Below are positions 24,160 to 33,231 of a DNA stretch of 64,000 nucleotides, one piece after another. Made by a program: the position numbers and the translations under genes. Within the stretch, counting starts at the first letter, position 1; the number at the start of each line of letters is the position of its first letter. The DNA is from Nocardia yamanashiensis NBRC 100130 (GTDB lineage: Bacteria; Actinomycetota; Actinomycetes; Mycobacteriales; Mycobacteriaceae), in NCBI RefSeq assembly GCF_001613325.1, contig NZ_BDCD01000007.1:248001-312000 (forward strand). Direction: 5' to 3'. The notes under the pieces are model-generated. The model searched no databases. It was not told the origin of the DNA and worked only from the letters and a program-made list of their open reading frames with translations.

Positions 24160-25476
24160 TCAGACCGGGCAGCGCGGCACGCTGTCGGCCGAGACGTCGT
24201 GGTGGTCGTACGGCGTGCCGCGGATGCCGACCCGTCCGGCCAGGAAGCGGGCGACGCGGGTGTTGCGCTCCCAGAACGGGTCGATGCGCTCGGCACGACG
24301 AGCGCGGCGGCCCCGCGCACCGGGCAGATGATCGTCGATGACCCGCAGGCGCACCGCGGTATCGGCGGCCAATCCGGTGAGCGCGGACCACGGCTGCACC
24401 GGAACCGAATGTAAAGGCGTGTCCGCGAGCAACGTTCGAACCAATCCGGGACTGCTGTAGTACGCGAACATGCCGAACAGCGGTGCCGTGGCGGCGATCC
24501 GGAGCCGGCCCGCCGGTGAGGCGGCGGTGAAGCGCGCGGTGGCCGCGCCGGTCATGTTCGCCGTCCATTCCGGCGCGACGCCCGCGGTGGCGACCATGTA
24601 GTCGGCCATCTCCATTCCCTCGGCCGCCGAATGCGGGATCAATTCCTCGGAGACGCCGAAGACATAGGCGATGTAGGCCCAGTAGTGCATGACCGCATCC
24701 AGTTGCGCCGTGGTGGAACGCCTGCCGTGCACATGGTCGAAGCAGATGGGATTGAGCCCGAAGGTGACCGCCGCGCCCATGGTGGTGGCGTTCGAGATGG
24801 GACTGCCGTGCCGCGCGAAATGCTCGTCACCCCAGCGGCGGCGCAGCATGGCGCGCACCTGCGCGTGCATGAGCCGCACGCGAATCGTGTCGGCGAAGAC
24901 CGGCGAGCGCCGTTCCATGGCGCCGGGTGCGGTGACATTGCGGAACCAGACGGCCGATTCGAGGCCGCGGCGGTAGGGATCGCGGACGAACCGGCCGGTC
25001 GCCCCGACCGCCGAGGCGACTTCCGCACCCACGAAGGTGCCCATGAAATCCTGCACGCCCATGGCCATCTTCCCGGCGGTGGACACGTTGATCCAGCGCC
25101 GCCGGCCGTACTCCCACAGCTCCGGGTCGTACCAGTCCGGCGGATTGTCCAGCCGTTCGAACAAGTCCACCAGTTCCGGCGTCGGCGCCGCCACCCTGTC
25201 GATGCCGTGCGCGAGCGCCTGATTCAGCATGCGCCGCCCGCCCGCCGCACCGAGCTGCCGGAACGAGGCCACCACCCGGTCCATCGGTTCGTCGCCCTGC
25301 CACAGATGGTCGGCCATCAACCGGGTGCGCGGCGTCTCGACGGGTTCGCGGCGCACGTCGATCCACGGCGACAGCATCGCCCGGCGCGGTTCGAGCCAGA
25401 GATCGGAGGCCACGGCCCGGGGCGGCGGCGGCCGCAATGCCATGCCGGGGCGGTAGTAATAGTCGTACTCGTGCAT
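24160..25476 (-). CDS. MpaB/DUF2236-family haem-type oxygenase (first)
   Basis: A 438-residue DUF2236 protein of the family that includes MpaB-like oxygenases and the rubber oxygenase Lcp. Typical elements are the early LFERLDNPPDWYD, ERRSPVFADTIRVRLMHAQVR with ligand-type histidines, GAAVTFGLNP, and DAVMHYWAYIAYVFGV. There is no Tat signal, so it is not Lcp itself. It lies two bases downstream of a second DUF2236 gene on the same strand, so the pair forms an operon. A divergent TetR gene is beyond that. Substrate unknown; an oxidation of a hydrophobic compound is the family-based guess. Confidence 0.8.
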   Translation of the reverse strand: MHEYDYYYRPGMALRPPPPRAVASDLWLEPRRAMLSPWIDVRREPVETPRTRLMADHLWQGDEPMDRVVASFRQLGAAGGRRMLNQALAHGIDRVAAPTPELVDLFERLDNPPDWYDPELWEYGRRRWINVSTAGKMAMGVQDFMGTFVGAEVASAVGATGRFVRDPYRRGLESAVWFRNVTAPGAMERRSPVFADTIRVRLMHAQVRAMLRRRWGDEHFARHGSPISNATTMGAAVTFGLNPICFDHVHGRRSTTAQLDAVMHYWAYIAYVFGVSEELIPHSAAEGMEMADYMVATAGVAPEWTANMTGAATARFTAASPAGRLRIAATAPLFGMFAYYSSPGLVRTLLADTPLHSVPVQPWSALTGLAADTAVRLRVIDDHLPGARGRRARRAERIDPFWERNTRVARFLAGRVGIRGTPYDHHDVSADSVPRCPV

Positions 25477-25478
25477 TG

Positions 25479-26498
25479 TCAGAACCCTGTCAATTGCCGG
25501 AATGTGGTGACGGCATCACGGCCGCCGCTCGCGTGCACCGGGCAGTAGTGCTTGGGGTCGTCGCGGTGTTCCGGTGCGGGCCAGAGCGATTCGGGCGCCT
25601 CCGGCGGCGGCATCCACGCCGGTCGCTTCCCGGTCACCCGCCGGCGCGCCGCCCGCACTCGCGGCAGGGCGTAGCGCACCTCGTCGGGCGTCACCCGGTT
25701 GAGCGCGGTCAAGGCCCGGCAGATCCGGTCGAACATCCACTGATCCCGGGCGGTCCAGGTGAATCCCATGGTGCGCCGGATCGCCGGATCGCACATGCCC
25801 ACCGTGACGAACTGGTAGAACCGCGCCCCCGACGGCCGGATCACCCAGCGCCATAAGGGTTGCGGCAGCTGCCGCAGCACCGGGAACGGCGGCACCGGCG
25901 CGTTCTCCGCCAGCCGGTACACCTCCCACGCCGCCTTGGTCGGTTCGAGAGTATTGCGGCACATATCATTCCAGTACCGCTGGAACTCCGCCCAGCTCGC
26001 CGGCACCACCCGCATGCTCATCCCGTACAGCTCGTACCACTGGCAGTGCTCCCGCCAGAGCTGTTCGCGCTCCCGATCATCCAGCCCGCCCATGAACAGT
26101 TCCGCGGCCCGCACGGTCTGCATGAAGAACACCGCGTGCGCCCAGTAGAACGTGCCCGGGTCCAGCGCGTGATACCTGCGCCCCTGCCCGTCGACCCCCT
26201 TGATGGTGCGGTGATATCCCACGATCTCGCGCGCGGTCTGCCGCGCCCGCGGCCCGTCGTACACCACCCCCGCGATGGGATACAGCGACCGCATCACCCG
26301 CTGATAGAACTCGTCCTGGATCTCGGAATGAAACTCGACGCCCGCCCCCAGCCCCGGATGCATGTTCTGCACCATGCCGATGAACAGCCCGGTCGGCGCG
26401 TAGAACACCGAACCGAAGATCCGCCACGTCAGCGAGTCCGGGCCGAGCGGCTCCGGATCCGGTCGTGGGTCGCGCGCCATTGCGCTGTATGCCACCAT
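25479..26498 (-). CDS. MpaB/DUF2236-family haem-type oxygenase (second)
   Basis: About 339 residues of the DUF2236 family: DSLTWRIFGSVFYAPTGLF at the N-terminus, YHRTIKGVDGQGRRYHALDP with a histidine-rich centre, and FYWAHAVFFMQTVRAAELF. The start is not fixed by a ribosome site; ATG 26498 and ATG 26480 are both possible. It differs strongly from its operon partner, so they are not a recent duplicate. It diverges from the TetR gene across a short spacer with repeated TCGCATTC boxes. Confidence 0.8.
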   Translation of the reverse strand: MVAYSAMARDPRPDPEPLGPDSLTWRIFGSVFYAPTGLFIGMVQNMHPGLGAGVEFHSEIQDEFYQRVMRSLYPIAGVVYDGPRARQTAREIVGYHRTIKGVDGQGRRYHALDPGTFYWAHAVFFMQTVRAAELFMGGLDDREREQLWREHCQWYELYGMSMRVVPASWAEFQRYWNDMCRNTLEPTKAAWEVYRLAENAPVPPFPVLRQLPQPLWRWVIRPSGARFYQFVTVGMCDPAIRRTMGFTWTARDQWMFDRICRALTALNRVTPDEVRYALPRVRAARRRVTGKRPAWMPPPEAPESLWPAPEHRDDPKHYCPVHASGGRDAVTTFRQLTGF

Positions 26499-26514
26499 GT
26501 TTTCACGCTGACAC

Positions 26515-26543
26515 GAATGATCGCTCGCATTCAATTCGCATTC
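26515..26543. promoter_or_regulatory. Candidate TetR operator region
   Basis: Between the divergent oxygenase and TetR genes, GAATG (26515-26519) faces CATTC (26528-26532). The octamer TCGCATTC occurs twice (26525-26532 and 26536-26543), 11 bases apart, one helical turn. Confidence 0.5.
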
Positions 26544-26563
26544 CGAACCGCCGCTGGACCGCA

Positions 26564-27214
26564 ATGACACCGCAACGCCGCACCCCGAAATCGCCTGCTA
26601 CGGCGCGGAAGTCACCGGCTCCGCCGCGCAAGACGCCGCAGCAGGAGCGCTCGCGCGCCATGGTGGCGCGGATCATCGACGCCGGGCAGGCGGTGCTCAT
26701 CGCGCACGGCTACGACGGCGCGTCCACCAATCGCATCGCGGCGGCCGCCGGCATCAGCCCGGGTTCGCTGTACCAGTACTTCCCGGACAAGGATTCGATC
26801 ATCTCGGCGGTGATCGAACGCTATACCGCCGGGGTCGCCGACCGAGTCCGCGCCCGGGTGCTGGCGAATCTCACCCGACGGCCCGAAGTCGCTGTGCCCG
26901 AGACGATTTCCGAACTGCTCGATGCCCTCGGCGACGACCGGGAACTACTGCGCGCGGTGGTCGAGCAGACGCCGCGGCTCTCGACCGGGGTGACCGTCCT
27001 GGCCTTCGAGCAGCAGATCGGCGAACTCGCACGGGCGGCGCTGCGCATGCGCGCCCGGGAGGTACCCGCCGACGTGGATTTCGACGCCGCCGCCTGGATG
27101 CTGGTGCGCGCGGTCGAGCATCTGACGATCCGCTATATCCTGGACGCACCGCCGATCCCCCGCGAACGCTTCCTCGCCGACGTCACACGCTTGGTACTCA
27201 ACTACTTCCGCTGA
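26564..27214 (+). CDS. TetR-family regulator
   Basis: A 216-residue TetR protein with a basic Pro/Lys/Arg-rich N-terminal tail of about 25 residues, then the helix-turn-helix (IDAGQAVLIAHGYDGASTNR, IAAAAGISPGSLYQYFPDK) and an all-helical ligand domain. ATG 26564 is used. It is likely the repressor of the divergent DUF2236 oxygenase operon through the repeats at 26515-26543. The ligand is unknown. Confidence 0.87.
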   Translation: MTPQRRTPKSPATARKSPAPPRKTPQQERSRAMVARIIDAGQAVLIAHGYDGASTNRIAAAAGISPGSLYQYFPDKDSIISAVIERYTAGVADRVRARVLANLTRRPEVAVPETISELLDALGDDRELLRAVVEQTPRLSTGVTVLAFEQQIGELARAALRMRAREVPADVDFDAAAWMLVRAVEHLTIRYILDAPPIPRERFLADVTRLVLNYFR

Positions 27215-27307
27215 TCACGGCGCAGGCGAGCCCCGGGGTCCGCTGCCACAGCACTGACCGGCAGACCGGCCTGCCGAGTCGCACATCTGTCGCCGGAACG
27301 GGACCGT

Positions 27308-28702
27308 TCATTCCCCCGGACGGTCGTGCGAGTCGAATGCGAGTGCCGGGGCGGGCAGTTTCAGGAGCAGGTCGACCGCGCGGGCGGCGCTCTGGGCGGC
27401 GCTTTCCATGGTGGCCGACCAGTCGGTGCGGGTCCAGTCGCCCGCCAGCACCAGCGTCGGTACCGAGGTGCGTTGCGGCGGGCGCAGGCCGTCGGTGCCG
27501 ACGACCTGGGAGAAGGTGGCGCGGGGCATCGGAACCACTTGGGCGTGCAGTACTTTCGCGTCCGCGGCTTCGGGGTAATAGCGCCGCAGCAGGGCCATCT
27601 GCTCCTCCACCACCACGTCGTGGGGTTTGTGGATCTGCTCGTAGGCGCCGCTGGTGGTCAGGCAGTACAGCCAGCCGTTGAGGGTGCCGCGGCCGTGCAT
27701 GCGCTGGCGGTCGAACACCTCGTCGATGATGCCCGCGCCGCCGATCAGCGCTTCCATCGCGCCCTCGGTGCCGAGCGGGCGGTCGAGGTAGAGGTTGGTG
27801 CTCACGATCGGCGTGTAGCCCAATTTGTCGGCGGCCGCGTAGATCTCGTCGTGTTCGGGCAGCTGGTCGAGCAGGCCGCCGAGATAGGAATTGGGGACCG
27901 CGCACACCACGGCGTCGGCGGGCACCACATCGCCCTCGACCAGGCGCACCCCGGTCACCGTGCCGTCCTCGATCAGAATGCGCCGCGCCACCGCGCGATA
28001 CTGCACCTCGACGCCGTAGCGTTCGAACACCCGGAGCGCGCCATCGACGAAAAGCGTGTCCAGATCGGTGGTCGGATAGCCGATGCTCACCGGTTCGCGA
28101 TGCTTGACCCCCAACCGGATTCCGGTGGCCAGCACATCCGCGAACACCTTCGCCGATTCCTGCCGCACCGGTTCGGCGGCAATCCCCAGTGCCAGCCAAT
28201 CCCACAGCGCCTCCCGCGCGGTGGCGGGCATGCCGATGCGCTGGAACCACTGCTCGGTACTGATCTCCGCGAGATCCGCGGGCTGGCGCAGGCATTCGTA
28301 ACCGAGCCGCGCGGTAGCGGCCGCGGCGCGCAGCTTGTCGCCGAGGCTCGCGTCCGGATGCGCGCCGAACAGGCTGCGCAACGCGCGAATCCCCTTGGTA
28401 CCCATGGTCGTGGTGCGCCCACCCGGCCAGCGCAGCACGCCCCGATGCGGGAAGGTCACGTACTGCCGCGTGCCGACACTGGTCAGGTACCGGAACAGAT
28501 GGTCGTATCCGCTGGCGATCACATGCTGGCCGTTGTCCGGAATATCGCGCAGCGACGGCACTTCCAGCGCATGCGTGCGCCCGCCCAGCCGCCCCCGCCG
28601 TTCCAGCAGCGTGACCCGCTTCCCCGCCTCGGCCAGCCACACCGCGGACGCCAGGCCCGCGAGCCCGCCCCCGATCACCACATACCGTCGTGGATCGTTC
28701 AT
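27308..28702 (-). CDS. HpnE-like FAD-dependent amine-oxidase-type oxidoreductase
   Basis: A 464-residue flavoprotein with the FAD-binding GxGxxG (VVIGGGLAGLASAVWLAEAG) and the GG doublet RRGRLGGRTHAL. It also has a mid-region VPADAVVCAVPNSYLGGLL and the C-terminal VLAGDWTRTDWSATMESA, which binds the flavin end. The layout matches squalene-associated HpnE hydroxysqualene dehydroxylase and phytoene-desaturase-like enzymes. No squalene synthase genes adjoin it, so the isoprenoid substrate is inference. ATG 28702 gives the classical N-terminus. Confidence 0.82.
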   Translation of the reverse strand: MNDPRRYVVIGGGLAGLASAVWLAEAGKRVTLLERRGRLGGRTHALEVPSLRDIPDNGQHVIASGYDHLFRYLTSVGTRQYVTFPHRGVLRWPGGRTTTMGTKGIRALRSLFGAHPDASLGDKLRAAAATARLGYECLRQPADLAEISTEQWFQRIGMPATAREALWDWLALGIAAEPVRQESAKVFADVLATGIRLGVKHREPVSIGYPTTDLDTLFVDGALRVFERYGVEVQYRAVARRILIEDGTVTGVRLVEGDVVPADAVVCAVPNSYLGGLLDQLPEHDEIYAAADKLGYTPIVSTNLYLDRPLGTEGAMEALIGGAGIIDEVFDRQRMHGRGTLNGWLYCLTTSGAYEQIHKPHDVVVEEQMALLRRYYPEAADAKVLHAQVVPMPRATFSQVVGTDGLRPPQRTSVPTLVLAGDWTRTDWSATMESAAQSAARAVDLLLKLPAPALAFDSHDRPGE

Positions 28703-28760
28703 GCGCGCTCCTGCATCGCTTCCGCAGAGGGCCCGCGCAGCCGAACCCTCTGCAAAGCAA

Positions 28761-28789
28761 AGTACGCCCGCCGCAATGGCGGGCGTACT
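28761..28789 (-). terminator. Terminator of the amino-acid permease gene
   Basis: A perfect 12-bp stem (28761-28772 with 28778-28789) and five-base loop, followed on the minus strand by a T-rich tract (TTTGCTTTG), 33 bases beyond the permease stop. Confidence 0.87.
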
Positions 28790-28821
28790 CTTTCGCGCGA
28801 ATCGCGCTGAGCGGCAGGCGG

Positions 28822-30225
28822 TTACGCCTTGGCGTGCTTACGCGAGAGCAGCGGGTAACCGATGCACACCAGCACCGCCCACACCAGGCCGACCACGATG
28901 GCGGTGCGACCGGACTCGTTGAAGAACAGCAGCACCACGACCAGCGCCAGGAACGCCAGCGCCAGGGCGGTGGTGAACGGCGCGCCCGGCAGGCGGTAGT
29001 CACTGGCGGGCAGCAGGCCCTTGGCCACGCGGGCCCGGTACATGAGGTGGCAGACCAGGATCATGCCCCACACGAAGATGATGCCCATGGTGGACACCGA
29101 GGTGACGTAGCCGAACGCCTTCTCGGGCGAGAAGTAGTTGACGCCCACGCCGATCACCATGACCGCCGCCGACACCGCGATGCCGGTGGCGGGCACCGAC
29201 CGCTTGCTCATGGTCGCCAGCCCGGCCGGGGCCTCCTCGCGCTGGGCGAGGCTGCGCAGCATGCGGCCGGTGGAGTAGATGCCGGAGTTGCAGGACGACA
29301 GCGCCGCGGTGAGCAGGACGAAATTGATGATGCCGGCCGCGCCCGGAATGCCGATCTGCTCGAACACCTCCACGAACGGGCTGCGCCCGGCATGGAAATT
29401 GCGCCAGCTCGACACCGACATGATGACGATCAGCGCGCCGATGTAGAACAGGCCGATGCGGAAAGGCAGCGTATTGATCGCCTTGCGCAGCGTCTGCTTC
29501 GGATCGCGCGCCTCTCCGGCCGTGACACCCACCAATTCGACGCCCACATAGGCGAATACCACGATTTGCAAGGCCAGCAGCGCCTGCCCGAATCCATTGG
29601 GGAACACGCCGCCGTCGGCCCACAGGTTGGTGACGGTCGGATTGGCCGCGTGCCCGAAATGGAAGAGCAGCACGCCGATTCCGATCAGGATCATGGCGAC
29701 AATGGCGGTCACCTTGATGGCGGAGAACCAGAATTCGCCCTCGCCGAACAGCTTCACCGACACCAGGTTGGCGATGAACATGATGCCCAGCACCACCAGC
29801 GCGGTCACCCACTGCGGAATGTCGAACCAGTACTGCACGTATTTGCCGGCGACGGTGATCTCGGCCATGCAGGTGCTCACCCACACCGCCCAATAGGTCC
29901 AGCCGGTGGCGAAGCCCGCGAAGCGGCCCAGGAATTCGTTCGCGTATTCGGCGAAGCTGCCGGTGACGGGCCGGTAGGTGAGCAGTTCACCGAGTGCCCG
30001 CATGATGACGAAGATGGCCAGGCCGGCGGCCAGATAGGCCAGGATGAGCGCGGGGCCGGCCTGCTCGATGGCCCCGCCCGCCCCGTAGAACAGGCCGGTG
30101 CCGATGGCCCCGCCGATGGCGATCATCTGAATGGTGCGCGGCGACAGACCCCGGGAGTACCCCTCGTCCTCGGGCGTCGCCGGACCTAGGTCCGGTGCCG
30201 TTTGCTGCCTGTCAAAGGCTGTCAT
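28822..30225 (-). CDS. APC-superfamily amino acid permease
   Basis: A 467-residue, 12-helix transporter. The AAT-family signature is at the N-terminus (GLSPRTIQMIAIGGAIGTGL), followed by the conserved GELLTYRPVTGSFAEYANEF. It imports neutral or aromatic amino acids (D-Ala/D-Ser/Gly, GABA or similar) with protons. ATG 30225 has GGGAACAG upstream; an upstream extension would be non-conserved. The gene is monocistronic with its own strong terminator. Substrate not determinable. Confidence 0.88.
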   Translation of the reverse strand: MTAFDRQQTAPDLGPATPEDEGYSRGLSPRTIQMIAIGGAIGTGLFYGAGGAIEQAGPALILAYLAAGLAIFVIMRALGELLTYRPVTGSFAEYANEFLGRFAGFATGWTYWAVWVSTCMAEITVAGKYVQYWFDIPQWVTALVVLGIMFIANLVSVKLFGEGEFWFSAIKVTAIVAMILIGIGVLLFHFGHAANPTVTNLWADGGVFPNGFGQALLALQIVVFAYVGVELVGVTAGEARDPKQTLRKAINTLPFRIGLFYIGALIVIMSVSSWRNFHAGRSPFVEVFEQIGIPGAAGIINFVLLTAALSSCNSGIYSTGRMLRSLAQREEAPAGLATMSKRSVPATGIAVSAAVMVIGVGVNYFSPEKAFGYVTSVSTMGIIFVWGMILVCHLMYRARVAKGLLPASDYRLPGAPFTTALALAFLALVVVLLFFNESGRTAIVVGLVWAVLVCIGYPLLSRKHAKA

Positions 30226-30408
30226 GCTGTTCCCTCTCGCGTGCGTACGGCCGCACAGCGTCCGTGCCGTCGTGGGCCGGATACCGGGGCCGCGCCGAGC
30301 TTGCCGGCGGATTGCCGAGCTCGGCCCAAGGCGTGTCACGCTACCGGAAGGTATCGGGCGTCACAGTCAGCCCCCGGCGGGTGTCAGCCGCGCGCCGCCG
30401 CCATCGGT

Positions 30409-30846
30409 TCAGCTCCAGTCGTCGACCAGTTCCAGCCCGGTCACCACTTCGGTCTCGATCCGGATGACATGATCGGTCGGCAGTTTGATCCACGGATCCA
30501 GCAGCGACTCGTACCGCCGCACCTGGTCCGGATCGTCCACCACGCGCGCCACCCCGGTGACGATCACGCTCCACCCGCGCCGGGTCTTCTCGTCGAATGA
30601 ATCGACCTCATAAGCCACCACCTGCCCGTCGCCTCGCAATATGCCTGCGCCCAGATGCGCCCGCACCACCACCGCGTCTTCCTCCACAATGTGGTTGACC
30701 GGCCGGATTATCGGAGTTCCGCGCCGCGCGTACACAATTCGTCCGTAGTTCGCGCTCGCGAGCCGGCGTAGCGAATCGGCAGCCGAGAGCGCGCGCAGCT
30801 TTCGAGCCCCATCGCCACCCATTCCTCCGATTGTGGTCGAAACCAT
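30409..30846 (-). CDS. Pyridoxamine 5'-phosphate oxidase-fold protein
   Basis: A 145-residue flavin-reductase-like split-barrel protein: LRRLASANYGRIVYARRGTP, IRPVNHIVEEDAVVVRAHLG, VAYEVDSFDEKTRRGWSVIV. This is the actinobacterial pyridoxamine-oxidase-like family, members of which bind FMN, F420 or haem. The start is uncertain between ATG 30846 and ATG 30822 (GGAGGA lies too close to the latter). It is five bases downstream of the ABC1 kinase gene on the same strand and is likely cotranscribed with it. Confidence 0.82.
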   Translation of the reverse strand: MVSTTIGGMGGDGARKLRALSAADSLRRLASANYGRIVYARRGTPIIRPVNHIVEEDAVVVRAHLGAGILRGDGQVVAYEVDSFDEKTRRGWSVIVTGVARVVDDPDQVRRYESLLDPWIKLPTDHVIRIETEVVTGLELVDDWS

Positions 30847-30851
30847 CCGAA

Positions 30852-32270
30852 TTAGCCAATTGTGTTGCCGCAACCCGTGGTTGGCGTGGCCAGCCAATCG
30901 TGTTCCAGCCGCCCGAGTTCGGTGCGCGGCGCATCGCCGTAGAGCCATTCGCGGGCAATGCGATGCCAGTTCCCGGTGGCGCGCAGCTTTCCGAGCAACG
31001 CCAGCGTGCCGTATTCGACGCGGCGGGCGAAGGCATGTTCGGCCGGGGCGTATTCCTGGCGCAGGCTGTCGAAGTAGCCGCGGCACGGATCCACGAAGGC
31101 CAGCAGCGCGGTGGCGGCGGCGTCCTCGGCGATGCGGATGTCGGCGTCGGTGAGCAGCCAGCCCGACACCTCGTGGAACAGGCGCAGGCAGGCGTCGGCG
31201 GTGGCGGGCGAATCCGGTTCCAGCACACCGTAATCGACCAGCAGGGCGCGCAGGTCCGCGCCGCGGTATTCGGCGGCCGCGCGGGCGCAGGCCGATTCGA
31301 AGTCGACGGCGGTCGCCGCCATGTGCTTGAACAGGCCGAAGTCCAGGAACGCCACCTGCCCGCCGGGGGTGAGCAGGATATTGCCCGGGTGCGGGTCGCC
31401 GGTGAAGCGGCGCTCCCGCAGTATCGAACCGATGTAGAAGCGCAACAGGATCTCCCCTGCCCGATTGCGTTCGGCCGCGGGCAGTTCGGTGATCTCCTCG
31501 AAGCGCCGGCCTTCGATCAGCTCGGTGACCAGCACCCGCGCGGTGCACCATTCGCTCACCACTTCGGGGATGCGGATGAACGGGTGGCCACGATAGATGT
31601 CGGCAACGATCCGGTGATGCTCGGCCTCGGCGCGATAGTCGGCCTCGTCCGCGAAATGCGTGGTGAGTTCCCGGAACATGGCGTGATCGGCGACGGCCGG
31701 GGCGATGGTGCGGGCCATGCGCATGAGCAGTGACAGGTTCTTGAGGTCGGCCCGGATGGCCACGTCGATGCCCGGGTACTGCACCTTGACCGCAACCGCG
31801 CGCCCGTCGTGCAGTCGCGCCCGGTAGACCTGGCCGATGGAGGCCGCGCCGATCGGCTCGGCGTCGAATTCGGCGAACACCGCCGCCAGCGGCTGCCCGT
31901 GATCGCGTTCGACGACCGCGCGCATCCCGGCGAAGGACACCCGCGGCGCCTGGTCGTAGAGTTCGGCGAGCTTGCGCCGGAAGCGATCACGCTGCTGCGG
32001 CGGCAGCGAGTCACCGCCGGCCACGGTGAGCGGATCGAACATGGACAGCAGCTGCCCGGCCTTCATGGCCAGGCCCTTCATGCTGCCCAGCACGCTCACG
32101 ATGTCCTCGGCGGCGTCGGCGAGCGCGCGTTCGGTGCGCGCGAGATGTTCCTCGTCGGTGTCGCGCAGCCCGGACAGCGTCACCCCCGCCCCGCGAACCG
32201 CCTGGTGGGCAACGAGTTTGCCCAGCTTCGCCCCGCGGTGCACCCGCGAGGTGGGTATCTGCTCGGCCAT
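30852..32270 (-). CDS. ABC1/UbiB-family atypical kinase (AarF-like)
   Basis: A 472-residue ABC1 protein: KxGQ motif (LAMKAGQLLSMFD), alanine-rich loop (IGAASIGQVYRA), AVAVKVQYPG lysine, GDPHPGNILL catalytic segment and FLDFG. It is a different subfamily from the ABC1 kinase at 2013-3392 (P-G-N versus A-G-N in the catalytic loop). It follows a TetR gene on the same strand by about 50 bases and precedes the pyridoxamine-oxidase-like gene. Family role: ATP-dependent support of lipid or quinone metabolism. Confidence 0.88.
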   Translation of the reverse strand: MAEQIPTSRVHRGAKLGKLVAHQAVRGAGVTLSGLRDTDEEHLARTERALADAAEDIVSVLGSMKGLAMKAGQLLSMFDPLTVAGGDSLPPQQRDRFRRKLAELYDQAPRVSFAGMRAVVERDHGQPLAAVFAEFDAEPIGAASIGQVYRARLHDGRAVAVKVQYPGIDVAIRADLKNLSLLMRMARTIAPAVADHAMFRELTTHFADEADYRAEAEHHRIVADIYRGHPFIRIPEVVSEWCTARVLVTELIEGRRFEEITELPAAERNRAGEILLRFYIGSILRERRFTGDPHPGNILLTPGGQVAFLDFGLFKHMAATAVDFESACARAAAEYRGADLRALLVDYGVLEPDSPATADACLRLFHEVSGWLLTDADIRIAEDAAATALLAFVDPCRGYFDSLRQEYAPAEHAFARRVEYGTLALLGKLRATGNWHRIAREWLYGDAPRTELGRLEHDWLATPTTGCGNTIG

Positions 32271-32323
32271 CCGGCGACCTCTCCCGCGACGATCGCCCCG
32301 AGATTAGCAGACACCGCCGTCAG

Positions 32324-33010
32324 CTATTCCGGATCCGATCCTGCCTGCCACATGCCCGGCCCGAGCACCGCGAGCACCGTCTCGGTGTAGCCGCGCCGTC
32401 GAATCGCGTCCTCGCCCTGCAGGGTTCGCATCACCGGCGGGATGGTGAGCGCGAGCAGCATCCAGGCCAGTTCGGTGGTGTCCACGTCCGCGCGCAGCAC
32501 CCCGGCGTCGGCGGCGCGGGCCAGGAAGCGGCCCACCGTGGCCGCGAAAACCCCGCCCAGCCCGATGATCCGGGCATTGAGCTCCTCGTCGATGCCGGGC
32601 AGCTCGAACAGCAGCGAATGCATGAGCGCCGGATCCGATTCCGCGATATGGCACATGCGCTCGACCGCGGTGACCCAGGTGGCGACCAGTTGCGCGGCGC
32701 TCAGTTCGCGCTGCTCGAGCAGCACGGGTTCGAAGACGTCCCCGGCGATCTCGCCGAGCAGCCGGTCCAGCCCGTAGTCGACCACCTCGTCGAGAATGGC
32801 GCGCTTGCTGTCGAAGTAGCGGTAGAAGGTGCCGTAGCCGACGCCCACCTCGGCGGCGATATCGGCGGCCGAGGCGGCGGCATAGCCCTTGGTGGTGAAC
32901 ACCCGGTAGGCCGCCGCGATGAGTTCGCGCCGGCGTCGCTCGGTGCGCTGTTCGTCGCGCGGCCGCCCGGGTCCGCGGGCACGCTTGGCTGCTTCGGTCA
33001 TCCAGCACAT
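32324..33010 (-). CDS. TetR-family regulator
   Basis: About 228 residues. The basic N-terminus (RARGPGRPRDEQRTERRRR) precedes a TetR helix-turn-helix (AAYRVFTTKGYAAASAADIA, VGVGYGTFYRYFDSKRAI). Starts at 33010 and 33001 are both possible; neither has a clear ribosome site. It diverges from the hydrolase/SRPBCC/monooxygenase operon, and a 16-bp inverted repeat lies in between. By position it is the probable repressor of that operon and of the kinase genes downstream of it. Confidence 0.85.
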   Translation of the reverse strand: MCWMTEAAKRARGPGRPRDEQRTERRRRELIAAAYRVFTTKGYAAASAADIAAEVGVGYGTFYRYFDSKRAILDEVVDYGLDRLLGEIAGDVFEPVLLEQRELSAAQLVATWVTAVERMCHIAESDPALMHSLLFELPGIDEELNARIIGLGGVFAATVGRFLARAADAGVLRADVDTTELAWMLLALTIPPVMRTLQGEDAIRRRGYTETVLAVLGPGMWQAGSDPE

Positions 33011-33092
33011 CGTAGGCGGGCCGCGCCGCCGGTCCGGACGCGCAGGCGAACCCGGGCCCACCCTTGCGCTTCTGTCCCAGACACCTTATTTT

Positions 33093-33108
33093 ATGACATA
33101 CGCGTCAT
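33093..33108. promoter_or_regulatory. Candidate TetR operator
   Basis: ATGAC-ATACGC-GTCAT, 5-bp perfect arms in an AT-rich patch (TTATTTTATGACATA) between the TetR gene and the hydrolase operon. Confidence 0.55.
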
Positions 33109-33231
33109 CTAATTGATGGCCGGTCATACCGGTATTCGGCGCGTTCGGCATCGACCGACAAAGGAGTCGTTCCATGGTCCAGTCACCGTTCCCGCCACAC
33201 CCTTCCCACTCCACCGGGAAGTGAGCCCGAG

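Noticed and set aside
24160..25476. DUF2236 gene as rubber oxygenase Lcp
   Set aside because: No Tat signal and a different N-terminus; the broader MpaB-family label is safer.
27198..29003. Long minus-strand frame of about 600 codons across the HpnE-like gene
   Set aside because: Arg/Ala/Gly-rich shadow of the FAD oxidoreductase gene without family motifs or ribosome site.
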